Shown here: in pieces, positions 27,692-37,213 of the stretch
Layout: every line of letters starts with the position of its first letter
How positions within the stretch are numbered: position 1 is the stretch's first letter
Origin: Gammaproteobacteria bacterium
GTDB taxonomy: Bacteria > Pseudomonadota > Gammaproteobacteria > Pseudomonadales > Halieaceae
Direction of reading: 5' to 3'
NCBI GenBank assembly: GCA_030427085.1
Contig: JAUHXH010000004.1
Span: forward strand, 434,001 to 498,000
DNA length: 64,000 bases
The notes under the pieces: generated by a model
Told to the model about the DNA's origin: nothing
Seen by the model: the letters and a program-made list of their open reading frames with translations, nothing else
The model's database searches: none
Made by a program: the position numbers and the translations under genes

Positions 27692-28264
27692 ATGGCTAAC
27701 TATTCTACCAACGAATTCCGCTCCGGTCTGAAGGTGATGCTGGACGGCGATCCCTGCAGCATCCTCGACAACGAATTCGTCAAACCCGGCAAGGGCCAGG
27801 CCTTTAACCGCGTTAAATTGCGCAATCTGAAAAGTGGCCGCGTCTGGGAGCGCACCTTCAAGTCTGGCGAGAGCCTTGAAGGCGCCGATGTGATGGATCG
27901 TTCCATGGAATACCTCTACAACGACGGCGAGTTCTGGCACTTCATGGAGCCGGACACCTTCGAGCAGTTCCAGGCCGACGAAAAAGCAGTGGCCGATGCC
28001 AAACAGTGGTTGAAAGAGCAGGACGTGTGCGAAGTGACCCTGTACAACGGCGCGCCCCTGTCCGTTGCGCCGCCGAACTTTGTGGAGCTGGAAATCGTCG
28101 AAACCGACCCCGGCCTCAAGGGCGATACCGCAGGCGGCGGCAACAAGCCGGCCACCCTGAGCACCGGCGCCGTGGTGAAAGTGCCCCTGTTCCTGAGTCA
28201 GGGCGAGGTGGTTCGTGTGGACACCCGCACCGGCGAATATCAGGGCCGCGCCGCTAAATCCTGA
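27692..28264 (+). CDS. efp: Translation elongation factor P
   Basis: EF-P rescues ribosomes stalled on polyproline. The 190-residue protein has the standard KOW/OB three-domain length and the modification loop [12 protein letters not shown], with Lys34 as the beta-lysylation site. The genes for that modification flank it on both sides (epmB divergent, epmA 7 bp downstream), so the pathway is complete in 2.6 kb. Confidence 0.97.
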   Translation: MANYSTNEFRSGLKVMLDGDPCSILDNEFVKPGKGQAFNRVKLRNLKSGRVWERTFKSGESLEGADVMDRSMEYLYNDGEFWHFMEPDTFEQFQADEKAVADAKQWLKEQDVCEVTLYNGAPLSVAPPNFVELEIVETDPGLKGDTAGGGNKPATLSTGAVVKVPLFLSQGEVVRVDTRTGEYQGRAAKS

Positions 28265-28271
28265 TCGCCAG

Positions 28272-29219
28272 GTGAACTGGCTGCCCTCCGCGGGCCTGCC
28301 TCAATTACAGGCCCGCGCCCAACTATTCCAACAGATCCGCGATTTCTTCCGCGACCGGCAGGTGCTGGAAGTGGACACCCCCCTGCTCTGTAGCGCCGGC
28401 GTCACCGACCCGGCGATCGAACCCCTGACGGTGATCGGCGGCCTCTCCGTACCCGCTACTCGCTACCTGCAAACGTCGCCCGAGTACGCCATGAAGCGGC
28501 TGCTGGCCGCAGGTAGTGGACCGATCTACCAACTCGGCAAGGCCTTCCGGGACGGTGAGGCCGGACGCCGCCACAACCCGGAGTTCACTATGCTGGAGTG
28601 GTATCGCCCGGGCTTCGATCACCACCAGTTGATGGCGGAGGTGGCGGCGCTGATGCAGCACTGCCTGGGCCGCGATGAATGGCGCAAGGTGAGTTACCGC
28701 GAGCTGTTCCAGCAAACGCTGGATATTGACCCCTTTACTGCCGGTGTGTCGCAATTGCGCGACTGTGCGCGAAGCAGGATCGAGGTGGAGTTCGACAGCG
28801 ATGATGCGGATCTGTGGTTAGACCTGTTGATGTCGCACATCATCGAGCCAGGCTTGAGCGGGCTGTGTTTCGTTTACGACTATCCCGCTACCCAGGCCGC
28901 GCTGGCGCAACTGCGCGAAACCGAAGACGCCGTTGTGGCGGAACGTTTCGAGCTTTATATCGACGGTGTTGAGTTGGCCAACGGCTACCACGAACTGGGT
29001 GATGCCCGGGAACTTCAGCAGCGCTTTGAGCGCGACAATGCCCGCCGCGTGGCCAACCGGCAGTCACCCCGCCCGCTGGATGAGCGCTTTCTCGCTGCCA
29101 TGGTGGCGGGCATGCCTGCGTGTAGTGGTGTGGCGTTGGGCGTTGATCGCCTGCTGTCAATCGCGACCGGGGAAGCGGATATCCGCAAGTTGATGCCGCT
29201 GGCCTGGGACAACTGCTAG
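28272..29219 (+). CDS. epmA: EF-P beta-lysine ligase (PoxA/GenX)
   Basis: EpmA is a class II lysyl-tRNA-synthetase paralogue lacking the tRNA-binding domain; it ligates (R)-beta-lysine to Lys34 of EF-P. The 315 residues show motif 2, RDGEAGRRHNPEFTMLEWY, and motif 3, GVALGVDRLL. The start is GTG 28272 (MNWLPSAGLPQLQAR), just after efp; the frame upstream overlaps efp without sense. The end overlaps the convergent thioesterase by 4 bp. Confidence 0.95.
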   Translation: MNWLPSAGLPQLQARAQLFQQIRDFFRDRQVLEVDTPLLCSAGVTDPAIEPLTVIGGLSVPATRYLQTSPEYAMKRLLAAGSGPIYQLGKAFRDGEAGRRHNPEFTMLEWYRPGFDHHQLMAEVAALMQHCLGRDEWRKVSYRELFQQTLDIDPFTAGVSQLRDCARSRIEVEFDSDDADLWLDLLMSHIIEPGLSGLCFVYDYPATQAALAQLRETEDAVVAERFELYIDGVELANGYHELGDARELQQRFERDNARRVANRQSPRPLDERFLAAMVAGMPACSGVALGVDRLLSIATGEADIRKLMPLAWDNC

Positions 29220-29662
29220 GCCTGCTCGGCCAGAACCGCGACACCATAGCCATCGATGAATTCTTTCGGCAGCCGGCGCGGCCGGCCGCTGTCCAGTTCA
29301 ACGCAGGCAAAGTGCATCAGCCCGCGGAGCAGCGTGGCGCCGTCCGCCGGGCGCACGATCTGGAAGGCGCGCCGCATGGTCAGTTTGCGATCCCAGTCCA
29401 GAATCCAGGTGCCGGCCACCAGCTCCTGTCCGGCATGTGAGGCGCGCAGGTAGTCAAATTCACTGCGGGTGATCACCATGGCGCGGTTGAGGCTTTCGTA
29501 GCACGCCAGATCGAGGCCAAGACTGACCGAGTGCGACCACGCCACCTGCTCGCACCACTTCACATACTCGGTGTTGTTGGTGTGGCGCAGACCGTCCATG
29601 TGCTCCGCGCCCACGGTGACTGCCAGCGTATGAGGCGCCGGATGATCCCACAGTTCGCTCAT
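29216..29662 (-). CDS. Hotdog-fold acyl-CoA thioesterase
   Basis: This 148-residue single hotdog domain of the 4HBT type carries GAEHMDGLRHTNNTEYVKW, with the usual Asp/His-N-N-Y active-site helix. Such enzymes hydrolyse acyl-CoA esters; the chain length preferred here is unknown. Its start overlaps the nhaC-like stop by 4 bp, so the two are cotranscribed. Confidence 0.85.
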   Translation of the reverse strand: MSELWDHPAPHTLAVTVGAEHMDGLRHTNNTEYVKWCEQVAWSHSVSLGLDLACYESLNRAMVITRSEFDYLRASHAGQELVAGTWILDWDRKLTMRRAFQIVRPADGATLLRGLMHFACVELDSGRPRRLPKEFIDGYGVAVLAEQA

Positions 29663-31131
29663 GATGTGGCCGCTTCTGATTCCGCTGCCAGCGGTTTCTG
29701 GGCGATGTTGAAGGCCGCGTAAACCAGCGCCACCAGCGGACACAGGTAATTGAAAATGGCGAAGGGCGCATAGCTGAATGTGGCCACACCCAGCGTGGCC
29801 GACATGTAAGCGCCGCAGGTATTCCAGGGAATCAACGCGGAAGTGATAGTGGCGGAATCTTCCAGGGTGCGCGACAGATTCAGCTTTGACAGGCCGCGAC
29901 GTTCGTATTCCTCGGCGTACATGCGCCCGGGGATCGCCACCGAGATGAACTGGTCCGCCGCCAGGATGTTGGCGCCAATGCAGGTACCCACGGTGGTCGC
30001 CACCAGGGAAGCAGTCCCGTGCACGCCTCGCAGAGCCAGCTGCAGCAAGCGCTGGAGAATCCCCACTCGCTCCAGTGCACCCCCCAGTGCCAGCGCGCTG
30101 AAAATCAGCCACACCGTGTTCAGCATGCTGGACATGCCGCCCTTGCTGAGCAGTGCGTCGAGGAACTCATTGCCGCTATTGGCGGTGTAGCCGTCGAACA
30201 AACTGATCCACAGACCCTTGGCGAGCAGCATGGCCTGGCTGAAGCCCGCGCTGTCGCCGGCCAGGGCGATGGCGGCTTTGGGCTGGAATACCAGCGCGAA
30301 CACAATACCCACCAGAGAGCTGATCACAATGGCCGGAAAGGCGGGGAAGCGCCGCCAGGCCAGGAACAGCATCACCAATAAGGGAATCAGCAGGTGCAGG
30401 CCAAGGTTGAACTCCACCTGAAGGCTGGCCTGCAGGCTCTGGATTTCCTCCGGCGTGGCCGCGCCTTCTCCCCCGATCAGGGCGAAACAGATCAGGGCGA
30501 TAGTAAATGCGGGCACGGTGGTCCACAGCATATGGCGAATATGGTCGAACAGATCCACCCCGGTGGCGGCAGACGCCAGGTTGGTGGTGTCTGACATCGG
30601 CGACATCTTGTCGCCAAAGTAGGCGCCGGAAACAATGGCGCCAGCGGTGATGGCGGGGGACAGGTCAAAGCTGCCGGCAATTCCCATCAGGCCAACCCCG
30701 AGGGTGCCGGCAACCGTCCAGGAGCTACCGATACTGACCGCAACGATGGCGCAAATGGCGGCGCTGGCGGCGTAGAACACGCTGGGGTCCAGAATCTGCA
30801 CGCCGTAGTAGATCATCGCCGGGACGGTGCCGGAGAGAATCCAGCTACCGATCAGCATGCCCACCGACAGCAGGATCATGACCGGCCCGAGGCCGATGGC
30901 GATGCCGTGGATCATGCCATCCTGGGCGGCCTTCCACGGCACGCCGGCTCTCATGCCGACCAGACCCGCCACGCAGGCGGTGAGGATCAGTACGATCTGG
31001 TTCGCACCGTAGGAAGAATCGGCGCCGAAGAGGTACACCGACAGCGCCAGGCAGGCGACCAGAAATACAATAGGTAGCAGCGTCAGGTGCGTGGGTAGCT
31101 CCTGCTCCGGGGGATCGATAGTGGGGTTCAT
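29659..31131 (-). CDS. NhaC family Na+/H+ antiporter
   Basis: This 490-residue inner-membrane protein has about 11 hydrophobic segments and the NhaC signatures SGAYFGDKMSPMSDTTNLA and EDSATITSALIPWNTCGAYM. It likely exchanges sodium for protons, which suits a marine habitat. ATG 31131 (MNPTIDPPEQELPTHLT) gives a normal N-terminus; the frame upstream is not protein-like. Some NhaC relatives exchange organic acids instead, so the substrate is an inference. Confidence 0.88.
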   Translation of the reverse strand: MNPTIDPPEQELPTHLTLLPIVFLVACLALSVYLFGADSSYGANQIVLILTACVAGLVGMRAGVPWKAAQDGMIHGIAIGLGPVMILLSVGMLIGSWILSGTVPAMIYYGVQILDPSVFYAASAAICAIVAVSIGSSWTVAGTLGVGLMGIAGSFDLSPAITAGAIVSGAYFGDKMSPMSDTTNLASAATGVDLFDHIRHMLWTTVPAFTIALICFALIGGEGAATPEEIQSLQASLQVEFNLGLHLLIPLLVMLFLAWRRFPAFPAIVISSLVGIVFALVFQPKAAIALAGDSAGFSQAMLLAKGLWISLFDGYTANSGNEFLDALLSKGGMSSMLNTVWLIFSALALGGALERVGILQRLLQLALRGVHGTASLVATTVGTCIGANILAADQFISVAIPGRMYAEEYERRGLSKLNLSRTLEDSATITSALIPWNTCGAYMSATLGVATFSYAPFAIFNYLCPLVALVYAAFNIAQKPLAAESEAATS

Positions 31132-31272
31132 GCTTATCCTTATACGCAGGCGCGTGGCGCCGGGTCTATGCGGTGCAGAATGCCTGAAATACCCCGGGCA
31201 GGCAAAAACGGGCGTCGTTGCGGCAAGTGGCGTACCATAGGCGCGTTGCAACTCACAGCTCTGGAATTTCCT

Positions 31273-32430
31273 ATGTATCGCCCAGCCGTCAACGGCCTGC
31301 TTGCCCTGTTTTTACCCCTCACCCTGTCCCTCAATGCCTGCACCGCCCAATCCGGTGCCAGCGGTGATCCGCTGGTGGGCAGCCATACTCGCGAAATCCT
31401 CTCCGGTTCGCCGTCGATTGAAGTGGAGTACCTGGTGGCGGGGCTGGACTCCCCCTGGGGCATGGATTTTCTGCCCGATGGCAACTTGCTGGTGACTGAG
31501 AAATCCGGTGCGGTAAAACGCGTGAACGCTGCAGACTGGTCGGTAACCACGCTCTCCGGTGTTCCCGTCAGCGTCGACCCGGGGCAGGGAGGCATGCTGG
31601 ATGTGGCCGTGCATCCCGATTTTGCCGACAACGGGCTGGTTTATCTCAGTTACACCGCCGAACTGGACGACGGCACCACGACGCGGGTGTCCCGCGGCGT
31701 TCTTGGCGGCGACCACTTGAGTAACGTGGAAACGCTGTTCACCGCTCAGCCCGCCTTTGACCAGAAGCGTCACTATGGTTCCCGGCTGCTGCTGAACGAC
31801 GGCTATCTGTTCTTCACTGTTGGGGATCGCGGTAACCGGCAGCTGGCGCAGAGCCTGGAAACCCACAACGGCAAGGTGATTCGCCTTCACGAGGATGGCC
31901 GGGTACCGGCTGATAACCCCTTCGTGGCCACTACCGGGGCGCAGCCGGAAATTTACTCCTACGGACACCGCAATCCCCAGGGGCTGGCGCGCCACCCGTT
32001 GTCGGGAGAAATCTGGTTGTCTGAGCACGGTCCGCAGGGGGGCGATGAAATCAATCGCGTCCTGCCCGGCACCAATTACGGTTGGCCGCTGGTAACCTAC
32101 GGCGAAGAGTACGGCGGTGGCAAGATCGGCCAGGGCACAGCGGCTCCCGGCATGGAGCCCCCGCTGTTTCACTACGTTCCCTCCATCGCCACTGCAGGGA
32201 TCGCCTTCTACACCGGTGACAACTACACCACCTGGGAGCCCTCGCTGCTGGTGGCTGCACTGCGCGACACTATGGTCAGCCGGGTTGAGCTCAAGGGTGA
32301 CGGACTGGGTGAACGCCACGATTTTCTCAATGAGTTGAAGCTGCGTGTGCGTGATATCCAAATGGGCCCCGACGGACTGGTCTACCTGCTGGCCGGGGAC
32401 CGCCTGCTGCGCCTCAATCCCCAACCCTGA
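31273..32430 (+). CDS. PQQ-dependent aldose sugar dehydrogenase, lipoprotein (YliI/Asd-like)
   Basis: This 385-residue beta-propeller of the glucose/sorbosone dehydrogenase family oxidises aldoses in the periplasm with PQQ. The N-terminus is a lipoprotein signal with lipobox LNAC (Cys20), so it is probably membrane-anchored. Propeller motifs are DSPWGMDFLPDGNLLVTEK, QGGMLDVAVHPDF, YGHRNPQGLARHP and SEHGPQGGDEIN. Start ATG 31273 is chosen for the signal. It is divergent from nhaC. No PQQ biosynthesis genes are in the window. Confidence 0.88.
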   Translation: MYRPAVNGLLALFLPLTLSLNACTAQSGASGDPLVGSHTREILSGSPSIEVEYLVAGLDSPWGMDFLPDGNLLVTEKSGAVKRVNAADWSVTTLSGVPVSVDPGQGGMLDVAVHPDFADNGLVYLSYTAELDDGTTTRVSRGVLGGDHLSNVETLFTAQPAFDQKRHYGSRLLLNDGYLFFTVGDRGNRQLAQSLETHNGKVIRLHEDGRVPADNPFVATTGAQPEIYSYGHRNPQGLARHPLSGEIWLSEHGPQGGDEINRVLPGTNYGWPLVTYGEEYGGGKIGQGTAAPGMEPPLFHYVPSIATAGIAFYTGDNYTTWEPSLLVAALRDTMVSRVELKGDGLGERHDFLNELKLRVRDIQMGPDGLVYLLAGDRLLRLNPQP

Positions 32431-32454
32431 TCGCGGCGCTGAGGATGACGGCCC

Positions 32455-34146
32455 GTGGCTGACGAGCGCGGGGCACTAACAGAGGCACCACTGGCGCCGC
32501 GCTACTATCTGGAGAATTTTCGGCGGCTTTCCGAGGTGGTCGAAGCCCAGTATGGCGACATGCTGTCGGCCGAGGAGCGCCACTGGTTGACGGCGATCGC
32601 AAGCTGCAGCGATGAGGCGCAATGCCTGTTGCTGCGGCTATTGTCGCGAGTGGGCCCCGAATTTCGCCTGGCCTCCCTCAATTACCCGGAAATTGGCGCA
32701 CTGGAGCAGCCCTCAGCCGAGTTGGCTGAGGCGGGTTTGCTGCTGGCGCTCGATAGTTTGAGCGCGGAGCAGGCCCTTCGTCTTTATACTCGCGCAGAGC
32801 TGCTGGGTGTTTTTGCTGAATCACTGGGCCTGCCGCGGGCGACGTCAAAATCGGTGTTGGCACAGGCGATGTCAGCGCCCGAGGCAGAGCTCGAGCCAGA
32901 GCCCCTCGACTATTACCGTTTGCTGCAACAGCGGTTTCCCGAACGTATTATTGCTCCCCTTGGCGCTGACGTACTGGCGGTGCTGCAACTGCTGTATTTT
33001 GGCAATCGCCGCCAGAGCCTCACCGATTTTGTACTCAGCGACCTGGGCATCCAGCGCTACTACCCCTACCAGCTCGACCGCGCCCGGCGCCGCTTTGTGG
33101 ATCGCGGTTCGCTGGATGAATACCTGTCGCTGGCGCAGTTCGGGGATGTACTCGAAGAAGCGCTGGAGGCGGGCGATGAGGACGCGTTGCTACACCTGGC
33201 CGAAGTGCTGGCGCAGCATCCAGTGAACTACGACAGCAGCCGTTCCCGTCGGGACCGTTTGTGCAACCGGCTGGGCCGTGAATTGGAGCGCCGGGACCAA
33301 TTGTCACTGGCCGAGTCGCTGTATGCATTATCGCAGCGCCACCCCGCCCGCGAGCGCCAGTTGCGAATTCTCGAGCGCCGCGGTGACTACGAGAGCGCAC
33401 TGCGGCTCGCCGACACGATTGAACAGGACCCGCGCTGCGAAGCGGAGCGAGACGCCCAGCTTCGTATTCGCCCACGTCTGCTTCGTCAGTTGGGCCGACC
33501 CGCTCCCGCGCGACCCCGCGACGATTTCCCGCGCCGGGATCTGTGCATCGACTACCGCGCCGAACCGGTGGAATTGCTGGCGGCTGAATCGCTCACCGGC
33601 GAGTGGCACCAGGTCCACTACGTAGAGAACAGTCTGTTTACGGGATTGTTTGTACTGGCTTTCTGGGAGCAGATCTTTGCGCCCATTGCCGGCGTCTGGA
33701 TGAACCCCTATCAGGATGCACCGGCAGACCTTTATGAAGCGGACTTTCTGGCTCGCCGCGCGTCGTTATTCAAGGAGCGATTCCAGGCGCTGGACGCCGG
33801 GCAGCTGCAGGCTGAGTTACTGCAGGCCTGGGATCGCTACCAGGGCTACCGCAACCGCTGGCTGGACTGGCGCAGCATTGACAGAGCACTGGTCGCCACC
33901 GCGTTGGAGCATCTGTCGGCCAACACGCTGCAAGCCATCTGGCAGCGCATGCTGTTCGACCTGCGCGAAAACCGCAGTGGCTTTCCCGACCTGATCGCCT
34001 TCGGCGGCGAGGCCCCCGGCTGGTGTCTGATCGAGGTGAAGGGCCCCGGGGACAAACTGCAGGACAACCAGAAACGCTGGCTGCGTTTTTTTGCCGAGCA
34101 CGACATTCCCTGCCAGGTGGCCTGGGTGACTTGGCGCGATGACTGA
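32455..34146 (+). CDS. FAN1-like VRR-NUC domain nuclease
   Basis: The 563-residue protein ends in a VRR-NUC (PD-D/ExK) nuclease. GFPDLIAFGG followed by WCLIEVKGPGDKLQDNQ gives the catalytic Asp, Glu and Lys, and the long helical N-terminal part fits bacterial FAN1. FAN1 is a structure-specific 5' flap nuclease and exonuclease in crosslink repair. The start is GTG 32455 behind GAGGA. The stop overlaps the downstream helicase by 8 bp, so the two proteins are probably made together. Confidence 0.88.
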   Translation: MADERGALTEAPLAPRYYLENFRRLSEVVEAQYGDMLSAEERHWLTAIASCSDEAQCLLLRLLSRVGPEFRLASLNYPEIGALEQPSAELAEAGLLLALDSLSAEQALRLYTRAELLGVFAESLGLPRATSKSVLAQAMSAPEAELEPEPLDYYRLLQQRFPERIIAPLGADVLAVLQLLYFGNRRQSLTDFVLSDLGIQRYYPYQLDRARRRFVDRGSLDEYLSLAQFGDVLEEALEAGDEDALLHLAEVLAQHPVNYDSSRSRRDRLCNRLGRELERRDQLSLAESLYALSQRHPARERQLRILERRGDYESALRLADTIEQDPRCEAERDAQLRIRPRLLRQLGRPAPARPRDDFPRRDLCIDYRAEPVELLAAESLTGEWHQVHYVENSLFTGLFVLAFWEQIFAPIAGVWMNPYQDAPADLYEADFLARRASLFKERFQALDAGQLQAELLQAWDRYQGYRNRWLDWRSIDRALVATALEHLSANTLQAIWQRMLFDLRENRSGFPDLIAFGGEAPGWCLIEVKGPGDKLQDNQKRWLRFFAEHDIPCQVAWVTWRDD

Positions 34147-36433
34147 GTACAGCGTGGGGGTGAGGGCGCTGGCTGCGTTTTGTTTCCGCAGCGGCGATAT
34201 CGATCAGCGCTTCACGCCCTCACCCACCGGCGAGCAGGGTGTGGAGGGACATCGGGAGGTGTATCGCCGCCGACCGGACTCCTACCAGAGTGAATTCCCG
34301 GTGCAGCATCGGCAGACCTTCGATGGCCTGACATTGTTGCTGCGCGGTCGCGCCGACGGTTACGACCGCGACGCAGCGATGGTGGAGGAGATTAAAACCT
34401 GCCGGGTGGCGGTGGAGCGCATTCCCGAATCGGTTTCGGCCATGCACATGGCTCAGGGCAAGCTTTACGCAGCACTGATCGCGCAAGCTGAATCCCTGGC
34501 CGGTCTGACCGTGCGACTGACCTGGTTCCACCTGGATAGTGCTGAAGAGCACAGCAACGAGGAGTACTGGAGCGCCGAGGCACTGGCAGAATTCCTGGCC
34601 GACACACTGGCGCAGTTCAGTGCCTGGCTACATCGTCTCAGTCAGTTGCGGCTGGCTCGCGACAACAGCGTCACCACCCTGACATTCCCCTATTCAGAAT
34701 TTCGCAGTGGCCAGCGCGAGATGGCCGAGTTGGTCTACAAATGTTGCGACCAGGCCGGTGACCTGCTGCTGGAGGCGCCCACCGGGATCGGTAAAACAGC
34801 GGCGGTGTTGTACCCCGCGCTGAAAGCGCAGAGCCTGGGCAAGTTCGACAAACTGGTGTTTGTGACCGCCCGGAGTGTTGGCCGACTCGCCGCCGAGCAG
34901 ACGCTGTCGCATTTCAGGGCTGCGGGATTTCAAGGCCTGGCCCTGAGCCTGAGCGCTCGGGAGCGAGTTTGCCTGTCGCCGGGTAAGGCCTGCCATGCCG
35001 ATGACTGCCCCTACGCCGAGGGCTACTACGACCGCTTGCCCCGGGCGATGCTCGCCGCGCTGGAGCAACCCTGCCTGCGCCGGGAGGAACTGGAACAACT
35101 GGCGCGAGAGTTCACTGTTTGTCCCTACCAGCTGGCGATGGATTTACTGCCCTGGGTGGATCTGGTGATTGCCGATCTGTTCTATCTGTTCAGCCCCGGC
35201 GGCGGCATTGCGGCGCGCGGCGCGGCAGAGGGAGAGCGTTGGTCGGTATTGTTGGACGAAGCACACAACCTCCCCGGTCGTGCGCGGGATATGTACAGCG
35301 CGCGGCTGCGCAAGGACCGCCTGCTGGCGGCAAAACGCGACAGCGAGGGGGTGCTAAAAAAAGCGCTGGAGCGCTGCAATCGGGCGATGCTGGCGCTGTC
35401 AAAGGCAGCGTGGCCAACGGGGGAACCGCAGTCGGAGGGGGATCACCACACCCTTATTGAATGCCCGCCAGCGCTCCAGTTCAGTGTGTCGGGTGTGCTA
35501 TCTGCCTGTGGAGAAGCACTGGCCCAGGATCCACTGTATTTACAGGCGCGCCCGGCCCTGCAGGATTTCTTTTTCGATCTGCTGCAATTCCAGCGCATTC
35601 TCGAGTTGTGGGGTGACGAATACCGACTGGATCTTGAGCGCGGCGATCGGCCCCAGTCACTGGTGCTCAAGCTCAACTGTCTGGACGCGGCGCGCCTGCT
35701 GCGGCTGCGCCGGGCGCCGCTGCACGCGCTTTGCGCTTTTTCCGCCACCCTGTCTCCACCCAACTGGATGGCAGACAGCCTCGGACTTTCTGCGGGCGGG
35801 GTGCAACGACAGTTGCCTTCGCCATTTCTTGCCGAGCAGCTTCAGGTGGAATTGGAAACCGGCATCGACACCCGCTACCGCGCCCGTGCCCAAAGCTTGC
35901 CTCGGCTCGCAGCGGTGATCGAGCAGTGGCTGGAATCCGTGCCGGGCAACTGCATTGTCTACTTCCCCGGCTATCGCTACATGGAGGATTGCCTGGCGCT
36001 GTTGCCCCCGGGCCCTGCCGGCCGAGCGCTGTGGCGCCAACAGGCGGATCAGGACGATGCCAGTCGCGCGGAATTGCTGCAGCGGCTGAATGATCGGCAG
36101 GACAACGTGGCGTTCTGTGTTTTGGGCGGCGTGTTTGGCGAGGGGGTCGATCTGCCGGGAGAGCTGCTGACCTCAGTGGTGGTTGTGGGGGTGGGCCTGC
36201 CTGCTGTGGATCGCGATACGGAGATCCGTCGAGGCTGGTACGGCGCACAAGGTCGCGATGGATTTGATTGTGCGTATCGCTTCCCCGGTATGCAAAAGGT
36301 CGCTCAGGCGCTGGGGCGCGTGGTGCGCAACGAGCAGGATCACGGTAAAGCGCTGCTTATTGACCCGCGTTACGCCCAGCGCGAGTACCGGGCGTTGCTG
36401 CCGCCCGCGTGGGATTATCGCGAACGGCGCTGA
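34139..36433 (+). CDS. DinG/XPD-type iron-sulfur helicase with N-terminal RecB-like nuclease domain
   Basis: The 764-residue protein begins with a PD-(D/E)XK nuclease-like domain (about 1-170; GRADGYDRDAAMVEEIKTC has the Asp, Glu and Lys). A superfamily 2 helicase follows: Walker A LEAPTGIGKTAAVLYP, DEAH in LLDEAHNLPGRA, and a late ALGRVVRNEQD motif VI. Four cysteines between ERVCLSPGKACHADDCPY and VCPYQLAMD match the 4Fe-4S domain of XPD/DinG. With the FAN1-like protein this gives two nucleases and one helicase, most likely for DNA repair. Confidence 0.88.
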   Translation: MTEYSVGVRALAAFCFRSGDIDQRFTPSPTGEQGVEGHREVYRRRPDSYQSEFPVQHRQTFDGLTLLLRGRADGYDRDAAMVEEIKTCRVAVERIPESVSAMHMAQGKLYAALIAQAESLAGLTVRLTWFHLDSAEEHSNEEYWSAEALAEFLADTLAQFSAWLHRLSQLRLARDNSVTTLTFPYSEFRSGQREMAELVYKCCDQAGDLLLEAPTGIGKTAAVLYPALKAQSLGKFDKLVFVTARSVGRLAAEQTLSHFRAAGFQGLALSLSARERVCLSPGKACHADDCPYAEGYYDRLPRAMLAALEQPCLRREELEQLAREFTVCPYQLAMDLLPWVDLVIADLFYLFSPGGGIAARGAAEGERWSVLLDEAHNLPGRARDMYSARLRKDRLLAAKRDSEGVLKKALERCNRAMLALSKAAWPTGEPQSEGDHHTLIECPPALQFSVSGVLSACGEALAQDPLYLQARPALQDFFFDLLQFQRILELWGDEYRLDLERGDRPQSLVLKLNCLDAARLLRLRRAPLHALCAFSATLSPPNWMADSLGLSAGGVQRQLPSPFLAEQLQVELETGIDTRYRARAQSLPRLAAVIEQWLESVPGNCIVYFPGYRYMEDCLALLPPGPAGRALWRQQADQDDASRAELLQRLNDRQDNVAFCVLGGVFGEGVDLPGELLTSVVVVGVGLPAVDRDTEIRRGWYGAQGRDGFDCAYRFPGMQKVAQALGRVVRNEQDHGKALLIDPRYAQREYRALLPPAWDYRERR

Positions 36434-36437
36434 AACC

Positions 36438-36884
36438 TCATCTTCCGGCGCGGCGCGGGTCTGTCTGCCAGTACCGTTCCATCTGGATGTACATGAATGA
36501 CGCCGTCCAGGCGATGAACACCAGCCCCATCATGGCCTCGGTGCCGACCAGAAAACGTACCCAGCCGACGGGGATGATGTCGCCGAAGCCCAGCGTGCTG
36601 TAACAGACGAAGGAGAGGTACAGACAGTCCCAGATATCAGCCACCGGTTGTTCACCAATGAAACCGCCCAACTGAGTGAAGTGGAGGCTGAGATAGTAGC
36701 CCAGGGCAAAGATCCAGATTTCCACCACATGAGCCACGATGGCCAGGCAGATCGCCAACATAACGTTGATGCGTGCCGGAAACCGGGCTCGCTCGATGAT
36801 GCCGGAAAGGCGAAACAGGAACTCGTAATGGATCGCTACGCACAAAAGGAGGATCAACAGTGTCAGGGCGATGATGGAGAACAT
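36438..36884 (-). CDS. Two-helix potassium-channel family protein
   Basis: This 148-residue membrane protein has an N-terminal hydrophobic segment, a second at about 40-68, a pore loop with filter STLGFGDI near residue 96, and a last helix. The filter reads TLGFGD instead of TVGYGD, a variant seen in small bacterial channels, so K+ selectivity is likely but not certain. No RCK domain is attached. It is convergent with the helicase gene, with 4 bp between them. Confidence 0.8.
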   Translation of the reverse strand: MFSIIALTLLILLLCVAIHYEFLFRLSGIIERARFPARINVMLAICLAIVAHVVEIWIFALGYYLSLHFTQLGGFIGEQPVADIWDCLYLSFVCYSTLGFGDIIPVGWVRFLVGTEAMMGLVFIAWTASFMYIQMERYWQTDPRRAGR

Positions 36885-37213
36885 GTGAGTCCTGGATTTT
36901 TGTGGTCAGCTTACCTGTCAGTCCGCGGCGCTAGCAACACGGGCGACTGTCACCCCGCCCTTGAGAAAATTAGTTACAAGAATAACTATCTCGAAGGCGA
37001 TTCATAGTGTGAATGTTGGCCATTTGGCAATCAATGCCTAGAGCTGTGGTACAGTCTGCGGCCGCCGTGCACTTCTGGGGTGCACGGGCAGACCCTGACC
37101 GGCGACTCGCAACGTCGGGCAGAGCCCTGATAAAAGGGCCGAAAAGGGCTGGGGCGCGCCACAGAAGCCAGGGCAGCAGTGCTGCCAAAAGTTACCAGTG
37201 GGGTTATAAAACT
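36885..37213 (+). promoter_or_regulatory. Promoter and long leader of the pnt operon
   Basis: No gene is seen in these 329 bp. An extended -10 (TG-G-TACAGT, 37047-37055) would start a leader of about 150 nt. The leader holds an inverted repeat CCGTGCAC...GTGCACGG around 37066-37086 and two G/C-rich stem-loops near 37127-37160 (GCCC-TGATAAAA-GGGC). The inverted repeat also fits TGCAC-N7-GTGCA, the NtrC pattern, at 37068-37084. I do not recognise a known riboswitch. Confidence 0.5.
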
